A stretch of 64,000 nucleotides of DNA, taken from assembly GCA_930367205.1 (NCBI GenBank), contig OV884015.1, positions 108,688,509 to 108,752,508 of the forward strand. Reading direction: 5' to 3'. The position numbers and the translations under genes were made by a program. The stretch is from Acanthosoma haemorrhoidale (taxonomy: Eukaryota > Arthropoda > Insecta > Hemiptera > Acanthosomatidae). Positions 24,509 to 35,287 of this stretch are shown here, in pieces (position 1 is the stretch's first letter; every line of letters begins with the position of its first letter). Under the pieces are notes generated by a model. That model was given only the letters and a program-made list of their open reading frames with translations, ran no database searches and was not told the DNA's origin.

Positions 24509-25097
24509 GAAAATTACAATCTGCCTCATTGGGCAATAAGTAATTGTGATAAATGTTTTCATTCATACAGTATTTACAAACAGCCAAGAGACCTACCAAA
24601 TCCACATGGTTGTCAACCCCCTCCCATACGAAAGAGGAAGCGGAGTCTTGGGAAGTCCCCCACGCTCCTCCGACAGCCGCGTCACCGGATACGAGCAAGC
24701 TGAGGCTGACCAAGAGCCCGAGAGATATATATGCTCATGACATGATTGAAGAAACTGGCCATTGCCAGGACTCCCACTGTCACGCATTTATAGCAGGTCA
24801 CGGGCCCACTGCCGTTTCAGTCTCCGAGGAGGATTATAGGGATGAGTGTTGCAGTGCAATGACTGTGCTAGGGGATTAGGGTGGTTGGATAGGTTACTAT
24901 GGAATTTTTGAACTTGGAAGGGTGGAGTTCAAGAATGTATGTTATATTAAGATCGTTATGAAGGTTTTGTTGCTGACGTAATAAGGGGCACTTACTATTG
25001 TTCTCAGGACTTTTGATTTCAAAGGATTCGATACACTTGATGTTTGACTTTCTTTCTGTCCCCCATAGCTCTGTTCTGTATGTCCGGATTGGCACAT
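24509..25097 (-). mobile_element. Jockey-B LINE 3' portion, antisense
   Basis: Family signature ATTACAATCTGCC at 24511, then the 3' region into RT. On the minus strand 24868-25095 still reads RTYRTELWGTERKSN, then LHNDLNITYILEL, which is the section interrupted in the copy at 54345. Overlapping plus-strand ORFs (24503-24879) are shadows. Confidence 0.8.
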
Positions 25098-25209
25098 AAT
25101 AATAAAAGATTTTCTTTTAATGTTTGTTCATAAGCTTTTCTTTAATTGGCAAACACTTTGAACAGCCCACATCTGTCATCCTCAGGTGCAACAGAACTAT
25201 CAGAATAAC

Positions 25210-25334
25210 AGTTTGACCAAGTGAATTGCCCAAGAGATTGGGGAAAGAATCTTGAAGCAGTTATGGTTACTAAATAAAAAAATATGAGCGCCAGAAATTT
25301 AACTGAAACTTTAAATTGGGAATTAAAATCTTTA
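25210..25334. repeat. Dispersed repeat R2, copy 1
   Basis: About 115-125 bp closely matching 27108-27223 in the same orientation, including GAAGCAGTTATGGTTACTAA and GAGCGCCAGAAATTT. Confidence 0.75.
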
Positions 25335-26204
25335 GTTACTCAGTTTGTGGGGAAAAAACAATACAAAGAACACATTGATCCTCCATTAGAAAAACAATGG
25401 CATTTTTTTCTGAGAATATCCCCTGAAGACTTAAACATACCTGAGGCATGATATTCAGCTCTCCTAAGAATGAATCGAACTAGGACCATTCACTGCCGTT
25501 ATCTTCGGTCCAACGGTACTAATAAGACGATATATTGTAGTCCCTATCGATGATTGTAATTACCATAAACTGTAAATAATTACTACATACAATATGCACC
25601 GCCTCAATAAATAAGGCTATTAGCGTCCACTAATAGTTCTTATCGCTAGTTTTTTTTTTGTATGTTTTTAATACCCGAGCTGTGAATCAGTTAAGATAAC
25701 AATCAGGTAAGAAACGTTTCTCTCTTTGGGATGAGTTCAAATTGATTTAAATCGTTTAGTTTTTTTTTCTCTTTGATGCTATCTTCTCTAGCGCAGCATG
25801 TAATCTTATATGCCTTTATAGGCATTAACATGTTATTAGACCACCTCATATCAATTTCTGTATGTTACGAATCTATACATTAGATTAAATTGTTCTTTGT
25901 TTGTTTATAATTATTGGTTATTATTATTATTAGCTATTTAATGGCTTATATTCTCCTATTCAGGACTTTATGTATGGAGCCACCCACTTTTGTTATCATA
26001 GAACTTTTTTTATGAATTTTTAGGATATAACGTTTATTTGTAGATTTATACTATGTTAGGTGTTATGGTAATAGGTAGTTCATAACATAATTAATAAATG
26101 TCCGAAAGTCATGACGCCTGTCGAGTTTCCTAGACGGTTTATATACAGACTAAAAATATAACATTTTAAAATATATTTTCCTAATATCTATCAAGTCTTT
26201 GCGC
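25335..26204. other. Non-coding AT-rich stretch
   Basis: Nothing recognised. Confidence 0.5.
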
Positions 26205-26343
26205 ATGCGCTACATCTTGAAACACCTCTCAACTTCGCTCTTCCTTCAAATACTTTATTCTACCGTTTTAGGCCACAGTACATCAAAAAGGATTGTTCTA
26301 GCAGGCAACTTGCGTGAGCTGGTCACGAGCAAGCCCTCAACAC
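26205..26343 (+). CDS. Candidate signal-peptide exon upstream of the Robo Ig exon (speculative)
   Basis: An ATG at 26205 opens a frame beginning MRYILKH, then a hydrophobic run (LSTSLFLQILYSTVLG, residues 8-23) like a secretion signal, then a short polar stretch. It ends at an excellent splice donor (CAC|GTAAGTAT at 26343/26344). The exon would end in phase 1, which fits the phase-1 acceptor of the Ig exon at 44619, and Robo receptors do need a signal peptide before Ig1. Against it, the frame is short, AT-rich and not recognisable by sequence, and an alternative 72-bp internal exon (acceptor TTTTAG at 26271) is equally possible. No promoter is identified. Confidence 0.2.
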
Positions 26344-27107
26344 GTAAGTATCAAGCATTCTCACTTTTATTTAAAACTTTATAATATCTATCCTGTTTTA
26401 AGAGTAGACTAGTCTTCCAGTGGGACTCTTCTATGAATTTTAGACATGGTGCTATAATAATTCTTACTAAAAAAAAAAAAAATTTTTCAAGTGTTTCAAT
26501 AGAACCGGAACGAAAACAATGTCATCCCCAACAATCTCTTTCCACTTTAAATAACAATATTCCGGCCCTCGGCGGCAGCCTGTATGTAATTACCGACGGG
26601 AACAGACAGACAGTACAAAACAAACAAAAAAACTAAATAAAGGAAAAGAATCAAAAATAAAAAATGAAGGGACAGAAGGACTGACGTGGTAGACAAACCA
26701 GACGGGACAGTCGGAGTGTTGGGCAAACAGCACTGCCGACCCGACGCGCCTCCTATTCACACACGGGCCGAGTAAAAAATCTCCCTAGCAGTCACCTATG
26801 CCTTCTGCATGTTCACGTCACCGCTTATTTTATTATTATTTTTATAGTAATTTTTATCCACTGTAATAAACAGTCTATAATAAATTTAAAATGTAGTTAC
26901 GTATGACTGACAACCTGAAAAAATTAACAATCACAACTGACTAAAACATGTGTTGATCAGCTGTTAGCAACTATGAACTGTACTTTGCAAACCAACTGTT
27001 TCATTAATCACTATGGCAAGAAATCAGATCGAGACAGTTCCAAGCTATCCCGTGTCGAACTCGCTACTGTCAATAGTCTGTCTCTTTAGTTAGCGTCTAT
27101 TTTCTAA
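26344..27107. other. Non-coding stretch with GC-richer island
   Basis: The part from 26560 to 26800 is richer in GC and unique (CGGCCCTCGGCGGCAGCC and onward). No coding exon recognised. It would be intronic if the preceding candidate exon is real. Confidence 0.35.
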
Positions 27108-27223
27108 AGTGAATCGGCCAAGAGATCGGGGAAAGAATCTCGAAGCAGTTATGGTTACTAAAAAAAAAATATGAGCGCCAGAAATTTGCCTGAAACTTTA
27201 AATTGGGAATTAAAATCTATAAC
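27108..27223. repeat. Dispersed repeat R2, copy 2
   Basis: Partner of 25210-25334 with few differences. No ORF or termini recognised. Confidence 0.75.
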
Positions 27224-28544
27224 GAAAATCGGTTCATTCTAACAGTGCAAAGCAAAAAATTAGGAAAAACGTCATTATTATTCCTGCTGAGAGAGGTTAG
27301 TTTTATAATATTTTGTTATTTGATTGAATGAAGCCTATTAAAATTTATAGTTGGAGCATAATTAAAATTAAAATAAGAAGAAATAGTGAACAGTCCCATG
27401 ATAAGAAATCGAAAACAGTTAGTCGATGTCTTAGAAGCGAAGAAGAATACGTACTTGACTTATTTTAATTTATTTTTTCAATGCGAACGTAGTTTTTAAT
27501 AGTGCTTGGCTATATGACTGATATTTTAATTTATAATTATTTATACAAATACATATCAAGATATTTCGACCATTTTAAATATTATATTCAGAACTAAATG
27601 TTTATATTTTCTCTCTTTTAGCAGGTGAAAAGGACAGTGGGTAACTGTCGAATGTACTTATTGTCACAGTAATGCTTTGACCTGTTATATACTCATGTTC
27701 ATGTCTCAGATGAAACCAACGATGATTTACAATAATTTTTTTTCCTTCATATCCGCTTGTTATTATAAATTATGGAATTCAATACAGATTCTACATAAAT
27801 TAATCTATTTACAAAAGGTCAGTATATGTCCTGTAGCTTGGCTGCAGGAAGTACAATAATTTTTTTTCCCCTCAGCTATCAAACTTGAAAAAATGAGGGA
27901 TAAGGGACAAATAAAGAAGAAATTATTTGGAAGAGTGGATGCTTGTACTAGGAAGGGCCTATTTGAAGGATGGGTGTAGAGAATAAATTGTACTAAACCA
28001 TTTTTATAAATTTGAATACTGAAAAAAGTTACGAGTATGAAAATTGTTCTTATATTATTATTGATAATGAACATTGTACAACAAGTATAACCAAAGCAAA
28101 CATTAAAATCCAACGATATCGTTTCCTGAATATCGGTTACAAAGCAACACATGTAAGTTAAAAAAATGTGTAAAAGTTATTTATGTGCTTGTTGAAAGAT
28201 ACTGCCTATTCGACTAATGGGTTCTAATAGTCTTGAGAATGTATGAGCGAATCAACATCAGTCATATATTACATATAACCATACATCATTATAGCGAAAC
28301 AGAAACATACGTGAAAATGGCCGTATACAAACAAACATATCTACATGTTTGAACCTACGGAGCAGAAACATGGCCAGGTAGTTCATATCCAGGTGACCCC
28401 TCCAGGGCACAATAAATATCTGAGCAATATAATGGTTCGGTTACCGGTTCACAGATTGTCAATGAACAATCAGCAGAAGAATGAGGAAGATAGGTCTGAA
28501 GACAAACGACACAGAGGACACTCAGATCTACAACAATTTTCATT
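27224..28544. other. Non-coding; possible LINE remnant near 28315-28360
   Basis: At 28315-28375 one frame reads KMAVYKQTY, a stop, then TYGAETWP, reminiscent of the YGxETW block at the end of many LINE reverse transcriptases. It is too short to assign. The rest shows nothing. Confidence 0.25.
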
Positions 28545-29203
28545 ATGATAAAATTACAAACTGCCTTATTAGGCAATAAGTAATTGAGATAAATGTTCTC
28601 ATTCATACCATATCTACAATACATCATTCACTCGCTCATTCATACAATATTTACAAGCAGCCCAGAGGCCCCCCAAGTCCACGTGGTTGTCACCTCCCTC
28701 GCGTGCGAAGGATGAAGTCTTGGGAAGTCCCCCCACTCCTACGTCAGCCACGTCACTGGATAAGAGCCAGCGGAGGCTGACCAAGAGCGCAAGAGCCACA
28801 GACGCTCAGGACATGATTAGAGAAACTGGCCATTGCCAGGAATCCCACTATCACCTAATTATAGCAAGTCACGGGATGAGTGGTGCAGTGCAATGACTGT
28901 GCTAGAGGATTAGGGTGGTTGGATAGGTTACTACGGAATTTTGATGAACTTGGCAGGGATGAGTTCAAGAATGTAAGGTATATTAAGATCGTTATGAAGG
29001 GTTTTGTTGCTGATGTTATAAGGGGCATTTACTATTGTTCTCAGGGCTTTTGATTGAAAGGATTGGATACGCTTGTATTCGACTTTCTTTCTGTCCCCCA
29101 TAGCTCTATTTAGTATATCCAGATTGGCTTAAGTATAGCTGTAAAAAGCGTCTATTTAGTTCATGTCTTTTTAGCCTCGTGTGTGGGTGCCATGTCACCT
29201 GAC
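28545..29203 (-). mobile_element. Jockey-B LINE 3' portion, antisense
   Basis: Begins with GATAAAATTACAAACTGCC and runs through the CACGTCACTGGAT landmark into RT-derived sequence up to GTGTGGGTGCCATGTC. It is collinear with 289-1130 but has a deletion around 28866-28880 and other small gaps. No intact frame. Confidence 0.8.
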
Positions 29204-29329
29204 AGGCCTGAAGGTTCCCAACCTGACTTCCTAAGGTACTATAGGGTTTCCTGAAGAAGCTGTACCTTAGGTACAAACATGTACATAGTTCATTTAATTC
29301 ATTTCCACCTCATTGAGCAACGTTTCAAT

Positions 29330-29800
29330 CACTACTTCCAAATTAGATGATGTCGCCTGAACCCCGTTATCATATGCCAAGCCTGCCATCTTAAGCCGGA
29401 TCGGTTGATTAATTAATGGAAATAATGAAAGGGTAAGGAGTAAGTTGGGGACCTGCTATGATTTATCAAGAAGGGATCTAGCGAGCAGTCGCTTGACTTT
29501 TCTTAATGGTGTTAGGAGTTAAATGACCCGCAGCTGATGTGGAAGGCTCGATGATTAATTGACTTGCTAACTTCTCTAGATTTATACTCGGACTTGTGTT
29601 TGTATTAACTGTATATAGCCGGGCCGATTCCAGTGTAATATTTCATTGTCAATCTGACTTGGGGATAATCCCTAAGTCCTACGGCTAATTAAGTAGTTTT
29701 TGATCGGACTTTAATCAAATCTGTAGTTATAATGGTTAAGTATTAAGTTCGGCTCTACGAGGGTGGTTGCTCGGTCTTCCAGCTCTTATTCGAGACGATC
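29330..29800. other. Unique island with homeodomain-type motifs
   Basis: A non-repetitive stretch with GATTAATTAATGG, CGATGATTAATTGAC and CGGCTAATTAAG plus a CAGCTGATG E-box. Such clustering is typical of, but not proof of, an enhancer. Confidence 0.3.
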
Positions 29801-30269
29801 AGGGTCTACCACCATAGAATAGAGAAATGCATTGGTATTGGATCGCCACAAGGCATCACAGCTTGTATAACTAAATGAAAACAAGATGTACTGTTTGCAG
29901 AGGCCAGAGGGATAATATAAGTATTAGTCATGTAATTACACATATTGCTTTCCTGTTTACGAACGACAATGTTTGAAATTAACGACCTGGTGTAAAAGGA
30001 AAAGACAGCACCCGCTGTCAAACACATATAAAAACATATATTTTTGTAATATCCCTATTATGTCCGTAATTTATTTTGAGTAGTTACCAACCCAAAGTTC
30101 TTTGTAGAATTGAGTCGTGTCATTGGTAAATATAAGTATCCTACCTATTGTAGGCTATGTACGTCACATAATTAAATTAAACGGCATGGCTTCTTCTACA
30201 GCTTAAAGCACATAATAAAATACCATAAAAATAATAAATACTGCGAGGTATTTTTTTTAAATTTTACTC
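29801..30269. other. Non-coding stretch
   Basis: Nothing recognised. Confidence 0.5.
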
Positions 30270-30530
30270 TCTCTCTGCAGTTGCTAATCCCAACACATCC
30301 CATATGCAAAGCGATCGGAAGTCATAACCTCCAGTGCGGAGAATGGTAAATAGGAGGGTTTAGCCTGGACAATAAAACACACTGGAGCCTGTGTAATAAT
30401 CCCGGCCTCGCACATGCACCTGTATAATAAAAGCCACCCTTAATGTCTTAGGGCTGCAGGGTTAATTTTCCCCGTCTCGATACCTCTAGGGGTGCGGCGC
30501 CCCCCACCGCAAAACATATACAGCTGGCCC
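30270..30530. other. GC-richer unique island
   Basis: Unique block with CCATATGCAAAGCGATCGG (octamer-like) and a GC-rich end near 30490-30515. No exon seen. Possible regulatory sequence. Confidence 0.3.
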
Positions 30531-31152
30531 TGTTGTCTCTGCTGTATCGCTTTTATTTATGTACATGGTCATTGTATAATATGTACAAACTTCGTAAGGT
30601 CTAATATTATGGTAGTTGGCTATGCATATGTTGTATTATTATACTGACTGTCAGGACGAATATTGCGAAATTCTAGCATTAGGGACTCTAGAGTTTTAGT
30701 GAATGAAATAATTTATATTTTATACAAATACAGTAACTTAGCAGCGAATGAACAATATCAATAGAACTCGGGTGTTTGGCAAAAAAAAAAAGTAGCAATT
30801 GGAAAATACTTAAAACTAGGAACAGCTTTTCTACTATAACTTGATAAAGTTATAAGTTAATGAACAAAACAATGTCCGAGTATAACTTTAGGATATCAAC
30901 GCTTTTAACAGTGTGAGGAGATAAAAAAATAACAGTGTTTTTAAATTGATTATTGGAGAAGAGACGGGTTTCAAGATACGATAGAATAATAAATATATGA
31001 AGAGTAAAAATATAATTCAATACCATGCGAAAAAAATTGAAAAGTAGATGATAAATAATTTATGAATGGAAACCCATAAAAAGAAGAGAACAAGGGAAAC
31101 CAACACCTTTAAAGCTTAATAATTAATTAAAGTTCAATATATTATGTTCTAA
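30531..31152. other. AT-rich flank of the mitochondrial insertion
   Basis: Nothing recognised. Confidence 0.5.
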
Positions 31153-31410
31153 TAATATATCTTCTCCCCCTTCTTTAAATTTATTGGGAAAATTGATTTT
31201 ATAATTAGAATTGTTAGTTCAAAGTCCTAACTAACGATTAATTGTTGTTATATAATTTATTTATATTATATTACTCAACATGCTTTAATGAATTTAGGGC
31301 TGTTAAAATTATTAGGTATGAGGATTCTTGAATATTTATTAATTATTTTTCATTGATTTCCTCTTACTTTTTTATTATTAAAATTTGATATTTTTTTATT
31401 ATTTTTGTAG
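31153..31410 (+). pseudogene. nad4: Nuclear mitochondrial pseudogene: nad4 3' end
   Basis: C-terminal end of NADH dehydrogenase subunit 4. One frame reads SPPSLNLLGK at the start, and after disruption TQHALMNLGLLK, then EYLLIIFHWFPLTF and LLKFDIFLLFL before a TAG stop at 31408-31410. The HWFPL block and hydrophobic end are characteristic of arthropod ND4. At least one frameshift or stop lies near 31225. The very high AT content and direct continuation into trnH and nad5 show that a single mitochondrial segment was inserted into the nucleus. Confidence 0.85.
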
Positions 31411-31477
31411 GATTTAAATAGTTTAAGTTTAGAATTGTAATTTGTGGTGTTACAGGTGTAATTATTTACTTTAAATC
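31411..31477 (+). pseudogene. trnH: Nuclear mitochondrial pseudogene: tRNA-His(GTG)
   Basis: A 67-nt mitochondrial-type tRNA. The acceptor stem pairs GATTTAA (31411-31417) with TTAAATC (31471-31477). The anticodon stem GTAAT/GTTAC (31437-31441, 31449-31453) encloses the 7-base loop TTGTGGT, with anticodon GTG at 31444-31446. It lies between nad4 and nad5, the ancestral arthropod position. It would not be a functional nuclear tRNA because it lacks standard A and B boxes. Confidence 0.85.
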
Positions 31478-31845
31478 CATTTTTTTCTTCTTTATTTTGT
31501 TTTTTATTAGTGTTTGTGTTTCTTTTTTATAATTTTTATTGATTGGGAATCTTTATCTATTAATTCTTCGGGCTTATTTATAACTTTTTTGTTTGATTGA
31601 ATATTTTCTATACTTCTTGTTATATATCTGATGATTTATTTAAAATTCTGTTTCTTTATTTTTGAATTTAATTACTTAGAATTTTATTAGGTTGAAATGG
31701 TTTAGGTCTGGTTTCTTATTGTTTAGTTATTTATTTTAATAATTGGAAATGTTATAATGCTGGGATATTAACTCTTTTAACTAATCGTGTAGGTGATGTT
31801 TGTATTTTTGTATCTATTTATTGATTTTTTAATACAGGAGTTTAA
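31478..31845 (+). pseudogene. nad5: Nuclear mitochondrial pseudogene: nad5 5' part
   Basis: N-terminal part of NADH dehydrogenase subunit 5. Recognisable blocks are FIDWESLSINSSG, FLFDW, LLGWNGLGLVSYCLVIYF and NAGMLTLLTNRVGDV. TGA stands at the conserved tryptophans of FDW and LGW, which is the invertebrate mitochondrial code, so the sequence was copied from the organelle. The section between the FDW and LGW blocks looks shortened and shifts frame. The copy ends near 31845, before the rest of nad5. Confidence 0.85.
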
Positions 31846-32229
31846 TTAAGAGGACATCTGTCGTGGTTAATATTAAGCGTGACAATTGGTTGAAAAAGTT
31901 GAAAAGAAATGTCACTTGTATGTGACTAACCACAAATTCAGTTTTGCGCAAGGACGCACATCTCCTTTCGACAGATTGAACTGTGTAAAATAAAGGTGAC
32001 TTTTCCATTAATTAATAATTTTCCAGTGTTGCTATTGATAGACTGTGATAGTTTTTTACAATTATGCGTAGGTGATACGGCTTGTTTGATCACTTTCTCT
32101 GATTTTGAAGATAAGTCATACATAATATTTTCCCTGCCAATGAGTGTGTGTGATGAAAAACGTGCAACGATATTGTCCCCCGATAACAGATTCTTCAATA
32201 ATGTACCAGTATACGGCGACTGAGGTGAG
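31846..32229. other. Non-coding stretch
   Basis: Overlapping short ORFs on both strands (31938-32252) have no recognisable domain. Confidence 0.45.
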
Positions 32230-32660
32230 GGATGTGCATAAACCGTATGCAAATGGCATCAATACACCAGTTGATTCATCAATAATCAGTGAGGGGCGAC
32301 CGACACATGAGCGACCGGACAGCAGAGGTCATACAGCACAAAAGAGCGGATTCGAGGCCAATGGCAGGCGGACTCAATCGAAAACCCATTAGAGATGAAT
32401 GTTTTATTCGTCCCTAATTCCCCACCTGACGACGCTCGTATTATTCATTCTGCGCGTACCTAATTGAATAAAATCTTTTCCCGGTCATTAGTTGATTCAT
32501 TTATCAAATCCTGTTGAGCCAACTGAAATTTTCAGTGAGCAAGTTTGATATTCCCGCTCGGGTTTACGGGCTCAATTGCTTTTGTCACACCCGTTGAAAA
32601 ACGTGATAATTATTCATGAATTTTCGTGAGTTCAGCCTTAATTGCCTGATTTAGAATAAG
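32230..32660. other. Unique island with POU and homeodomain-type sites
   Basis: An exact octamer ATGCAAAT at 32247-32254, several TGATTCAT/TTGATTCATC motifs, TAATTGAATAAAATC and GCTCAATTGC. It is non-repetitive and richer in GC than its neighbours. Candidate intronic enhancer, by motif content only. Confidence 0.35.
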
Positions 32661-34907
32661 AAAGTTATTATCTGCAATTAAAAACAATTAAATATTTTAT
32701 GATCCGCATTGAAAACTGAAAACTCCATTAGTGAATATTACATATGAATTTATTATAGTCCTCGCTACTAGTTCTATACTACCTCAATATTGGATAGGTT
32801 TAGGGTGTGTAGTTTAAAAACTATAATAAAGATTTATGAAATGCATTTATAACTAAACTAACCGTTTATATGAATTATAATTGCAATATATCTAAATATT
32901 TTTGGTGACCATTACTGATTGTGAACGACGGTTTGAAAAGCTAACGTCAACGAAAATATTAAATGTTTTTTACACCTTACGAACGATAAAATATTAATTA
33001 TTAGCCTAGAAAATATTGAAATAAATTGACATTCCCTAATTTTAGGGAAATAGCAATCAACTCAAACCTTGGGTATGTTCTGGATGAAGCCAGTCGTGTA
33101 GTGAAGAGCGTAGATAATATTTAATGTTTAAAGTTAAATTTGCTATTAATTTTTCTAAATGTTTTAAGTATCCGACATAATTAATTAGGTGAGTAGTTAT
33201 GAGATTGACGTATTATTTAATTTGTTAATAGTCCACCAACAACAAGCCTCTAAGGGGCACCCATCACTGAAATCAGACTAAATAATACACTACAGGCCTA
33301 GAGAAACTCTAGGCCCAGCCACCAGTGGACTCTCACCACTGTACTTAAACAACCAACCTCCACCGAGGCTTTCCATACCCCTTAATCCTCTCACACCACC
33401 TTTAAGCAGGTACTCCTAGTATAAGGATCCGATTAACCTAAATATTCTATATTCTTCCCTCGTCCTGAATTTCTAACTAGAGAGCTTAGGGGAAAAAAAA
33501 AAAGTTATTTATTGCATATAATTTAGTAAAATAGAACGGGATTTTCAAACGATGAACAGAGCTGTTAATTTGAATATATTTTACTTAATAGCTCTGCCCA
33601 CTGATGCGTATATAATAGAATTTATTTTGTCTTCATATGAGCTAGTGAAAATTTATTTAGATTTTTTATCTTCGATAACTGAAAATTATAGCTTCGTGAA
33701 AATCGAAAGAGCTTTTTGAAAAAATAAATGTAAGCTGTAAGTTTTTTAAAGGCAATAAAGCTCTATTGTTTTATTTCAATAAAGATAATGTTTTATCAGG
33801 GTTTATCCTGACTGTCAGACACGCAGAGTGCTTTTGGCCACTCAGTTTTGTTTAGACAAAGATAAATAAAGAAAAAATTAAGTACAAAGTCGGATGATAT
33901 GACTGAAGGGAGTGTTGGGAACAGCCTGTGATGGTCAGAATCGATCGATGTGGGTAATTTTTCTGAAGAGCATATCGTTGCGCACATAGAGTTATATGCT
34001 AGTTTGAAGTTAATTGTTATTACCACTGAGCTCATGTTGGACATGTGAAGCGTTAGATTGGCATGAAGCATCATGATGAGTGAAACTTTCATTCCGTCTT
34101 TCAAGGCAGTGGTAAAAAGGTGCAGTTTCCAGCGATACTTGATAAAACATTAGCTTCAGGTCTGTAAACATTAAAATAAACACATTTTTCCTGAAGAAAG
34201 TCCCTTTAACTTCTGGTGGGAATATTTTAAATGGTTCCTATTGAATTTAAAATTTTGCAGTAGACCTCTCTGCTTGCATAGAAACGAAGTAAAAAGTGAG
34301 AAGAGATGAAGCGTTGGGTAATTAGAGCGCAGTGCGGTAGATTCGGCTCACGTAGCGGCAGAAGTGGAAGACCCGACCCTCGACATCTCCCATGGTCTGC
34401 CGCAGTCTTCCTCTGCCTAATGCATGAGCCCTCTGCGCTAGTCTTAATGAAGTGTCTTCCCACTGCCCACCTCGTTTCTTACTGGCTCACTACCAACCCT
34501 TGTATGAGCTGAAAATACCATGTGCGAAAAATATGCAGAAAACATCTTAGTTCAATCTGCTAGTAACAAAAACACGGTTTTCGTTACATATATATTTTAT
34601 ATAACGCATATTTCTAGTTTTTATGCTAATTAAAACTGCAATAAAAATGTCACCTCAAATTATTCTTACTGTTTTAAGTAAGTTCAGTTCTAAACTTAAG
34701 CTTCAATTTAAATTTATCTTTGCTCAAACTAGTACTTGCTTTATAAAATTATCTCTTAAAGGAAGTCTCCATGGTCAAACCACCCTCAAACTGGTTAACA
34801 ACCTCTTGAGAAAGCTATCTGCTTGATGATAGGATCCGAGAAAAGAAAAAAGGAATAAGGTTTGGAAGGGCTGAATGTAAACACTAATCTTGTAATGCAA
34901 TATTACA
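32661..34907. other. Non-coding stretch
   Basis: Includes a unique pyrimidine/purine-mixed block at 33230-33420 of unknown nature (ACTCTCACCACTG etc., faintly like 48470-48590) and a GC-richer patch at 34320-34510. No exon or known element recognised. Confidence 0.4.
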
Positions 34908-35287
34908 ATAAATATTAATACAGTATTCACAAACAATCCAGAAAGCTCCGAAATCTACATGGTGGTCAACTACTTTGCATGCGAAGGAGGAAGCGGAGTC
35001 TTGAGGAGTCCTTCACGCTCCTCCGACATCCGCGTCACCGGATAAGAGCCAGCGGAGGCTGACAACGAACAACGCGAGAGCCACAGACCCTCAGGACATG
35101 ATTGGAAAAAGTGGCCATTGCCAGGACTATCACTGTCACGTATTTACAGCAGGTCACGAGGTCACTGCTGTTTCAGTCTCCTAGGAGGATTATAGGGATG
35201 AGTGGCGCAGTGCAATGACTGTGCTACGGGATTAGGGTGGCTGGATAGGTTACCATGGAATTTCATGAACTTGGCAGGGATGATAAG
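34908..35287 (-). mobile_element. Jockey-B LINE internal 3' fragment, antisense
   Basis: Begins inside the 3' UTR (the terminal ATTACAATCTGCC signature is missing or diverged) and runs through GCGTCACCGGATAAGAGCC to GGAATTTCATGAACTTGGC. Collinear with 400-740. Confidence 0.7.

Noticed and set aside
31411..31477. Functional nuclear tRNA-His
   Set aside because: It is a mitochondrial-type tRNA embedded between nad4 and nad5 fragments, so it is part of a nuclear mitochondrial insertion.
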